Shown in pieces: positions 49,344-49,731 of a DNA stretch of 49,731 bases. Made by a program: the position numbers and the translations under genes. The DNA lies in the NCBI GenBank assembly GCA_019323015.1, contig JAHWHY010000012.1, positions 1 to 49,731 of the forward strand. Direction: 5' to 3'. Source of the DNA: Candidatus Woesearchaeota archaeon. Lineage in GTDB: Archaea > Nanobdellota > Nanobdellia > Woesearchaeales > ARS49. Position 1 is the stretch's first letter. Each line of letters opens with the position of its first letter. The notes beneath the pieces are model-generated. The model was not told where the DNA came from and did no database searches. It saw nothing but the letters and a program-made list of their open reading frames with translations.

Positions 49344-49731
49344 ATGGCGCTTAAAGTTTATTGCGATACCAATATTTTTATTGATTATTTGGATGAAAGA
49401 GAAGATAATATTAGACCGTTACAAGAGTTTGCATTCATATTCTTTTCTAGAGGTTGGAATTGTGCTTTTAAACTAATCATATCTGATTGGTTGCTTGATG
49501 AATTACGGCGCCATCTTACAGAAGAGCAAATCAACAGAGTATTAAATAATTTCAAAGAAAAAGATAAGTTAATTTTCATCAAGGAAGCTCTAGGAGATAG
49601 GCAAAAAGCAAGGAATATTTCTAAACATTGGGATGATGCATTACATGCAATTTTAGCAAACAAGGCAAATGCAGATTATCTTGCAACAAGGAATTTAAAA
49701 CATTATGAGAATTGTCATAATCTTGTAAATA
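49344..49731 (+). CDS. PIN-domain toxin (VapC-like), 3' end beyond window
   Basis: At least 129 codons, cut by the window edge. The PIN motifs are visible: KVYCDTNIFIDYLDE (first acidic residue), SDWLLDELRR, and WDDALHAILANKANADYLAT with the later acidic residues. It is probably a ribonuclease. TTATTTATA near 49312 gives a leaderless start at 49344. No antitoxin gene precedes it in the 46-bp gap, so a partner may follow beyond the window. Confidence 0.75.
   Translation, partial: MALKVYCDTNIFIDYLDEREDNIRPLQEFAFIFFSRGWNCAFKLIISDWLLDELRRHLTEEQINRVLNNFKEKDKLIFIKEALGDRQKARNISKHWDDALHAILANKANADYLATRNLKHYENCHNLVN

Overview
The window looks like part of the genome of a DPANN-type archaeon, Woesearchaeota or Pacearchaeota-like. 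The evidence is AT-rich DNA; genes preceded by archaeal TATA boxes (TTTAAATA, TTTATATA) about 25-30 nt before leaderless start codons; GGTGA/GGAGG ribosome sites inside operons; a tRNA with bulge-helix-bulge introns; an endonuclease Q; archaeal pilin and Tad/FlaJ-type secretion genes; and many short genes of unknown function. The lineage is an inference from gene content; no rRNA is present.

Layout. 1-4714 (-) is the start of a giant LamG-repeat surface protein, cut by the window edge. 5121-9030 (+) holds a double Fis-type HTH protein, endonuclease Q, a Pro/Thr-rich anchored surface protein and a methyltransferase-like protein. 9050-20782 (-) is one 13-gene Tad-like pilus operon: secreted and coiled-coil proteins, a TadA ATPase, a TadC membrane protein, seven small anchored proteins (one of 35 aa), a vWA protein and a large Hint-domain, Cys-rich adhesin. 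20820-23924 (-) holds membrane proteins, including a membrane-anchored wHTH regulator. 24071-27833 (+) is a tight operon of small helical and disordered proteins, an HEIGH metalloprotease, a 24-aa ORF and a large nucleotidyltransferase-fold protein. 27887-30598 holds a DUF433/DUF5615-like toxin-antitoxin pair, a CBS protein and acylphosphatase.

30599-33344 holds two unusual tRNA loci: a tRNA-Leu(UAA) broken by three predicted introns, followed by a LAGLIDADG endonuclease, and a degenerate tRNA-Thr(GGU) preceded by a tRNA-like copy. 33345-36006 holds anchored surface proteins and a pilin. 36168-37539 holds two HIT proteins that both lack the central histidine. 37580-41587 holds small unknown genes, a voltage-sensor-like protein and a lipoprotein.

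41.6-45.3 kb is an accessory array in which a directly repeated 14-mer (GTAATCCAGGCAGA) separates single-gene or two-gene modules: an unknown gene, a DUF4258/MqsA-like pair, a secreted protein, a DUF4258/DUF2283-like pair and an Ap4A-type NUDIX hydrolase. It resembles a cassette array but has no recognised attC sites. Further right are a KilA-N protein, two lipoproteins, a membrane-tethered HNH nuclease-like protein and the start of a PIN toxin.

The best candidates for undescribed biology are the repeat-delimited cassette array, the protease/nucleotidyltransferase operon with its shared THKDYVQP peptide and TGAC-N6-GTCA operators, the tri-intronic tRNA, and the membrane-tethered HNH protein.
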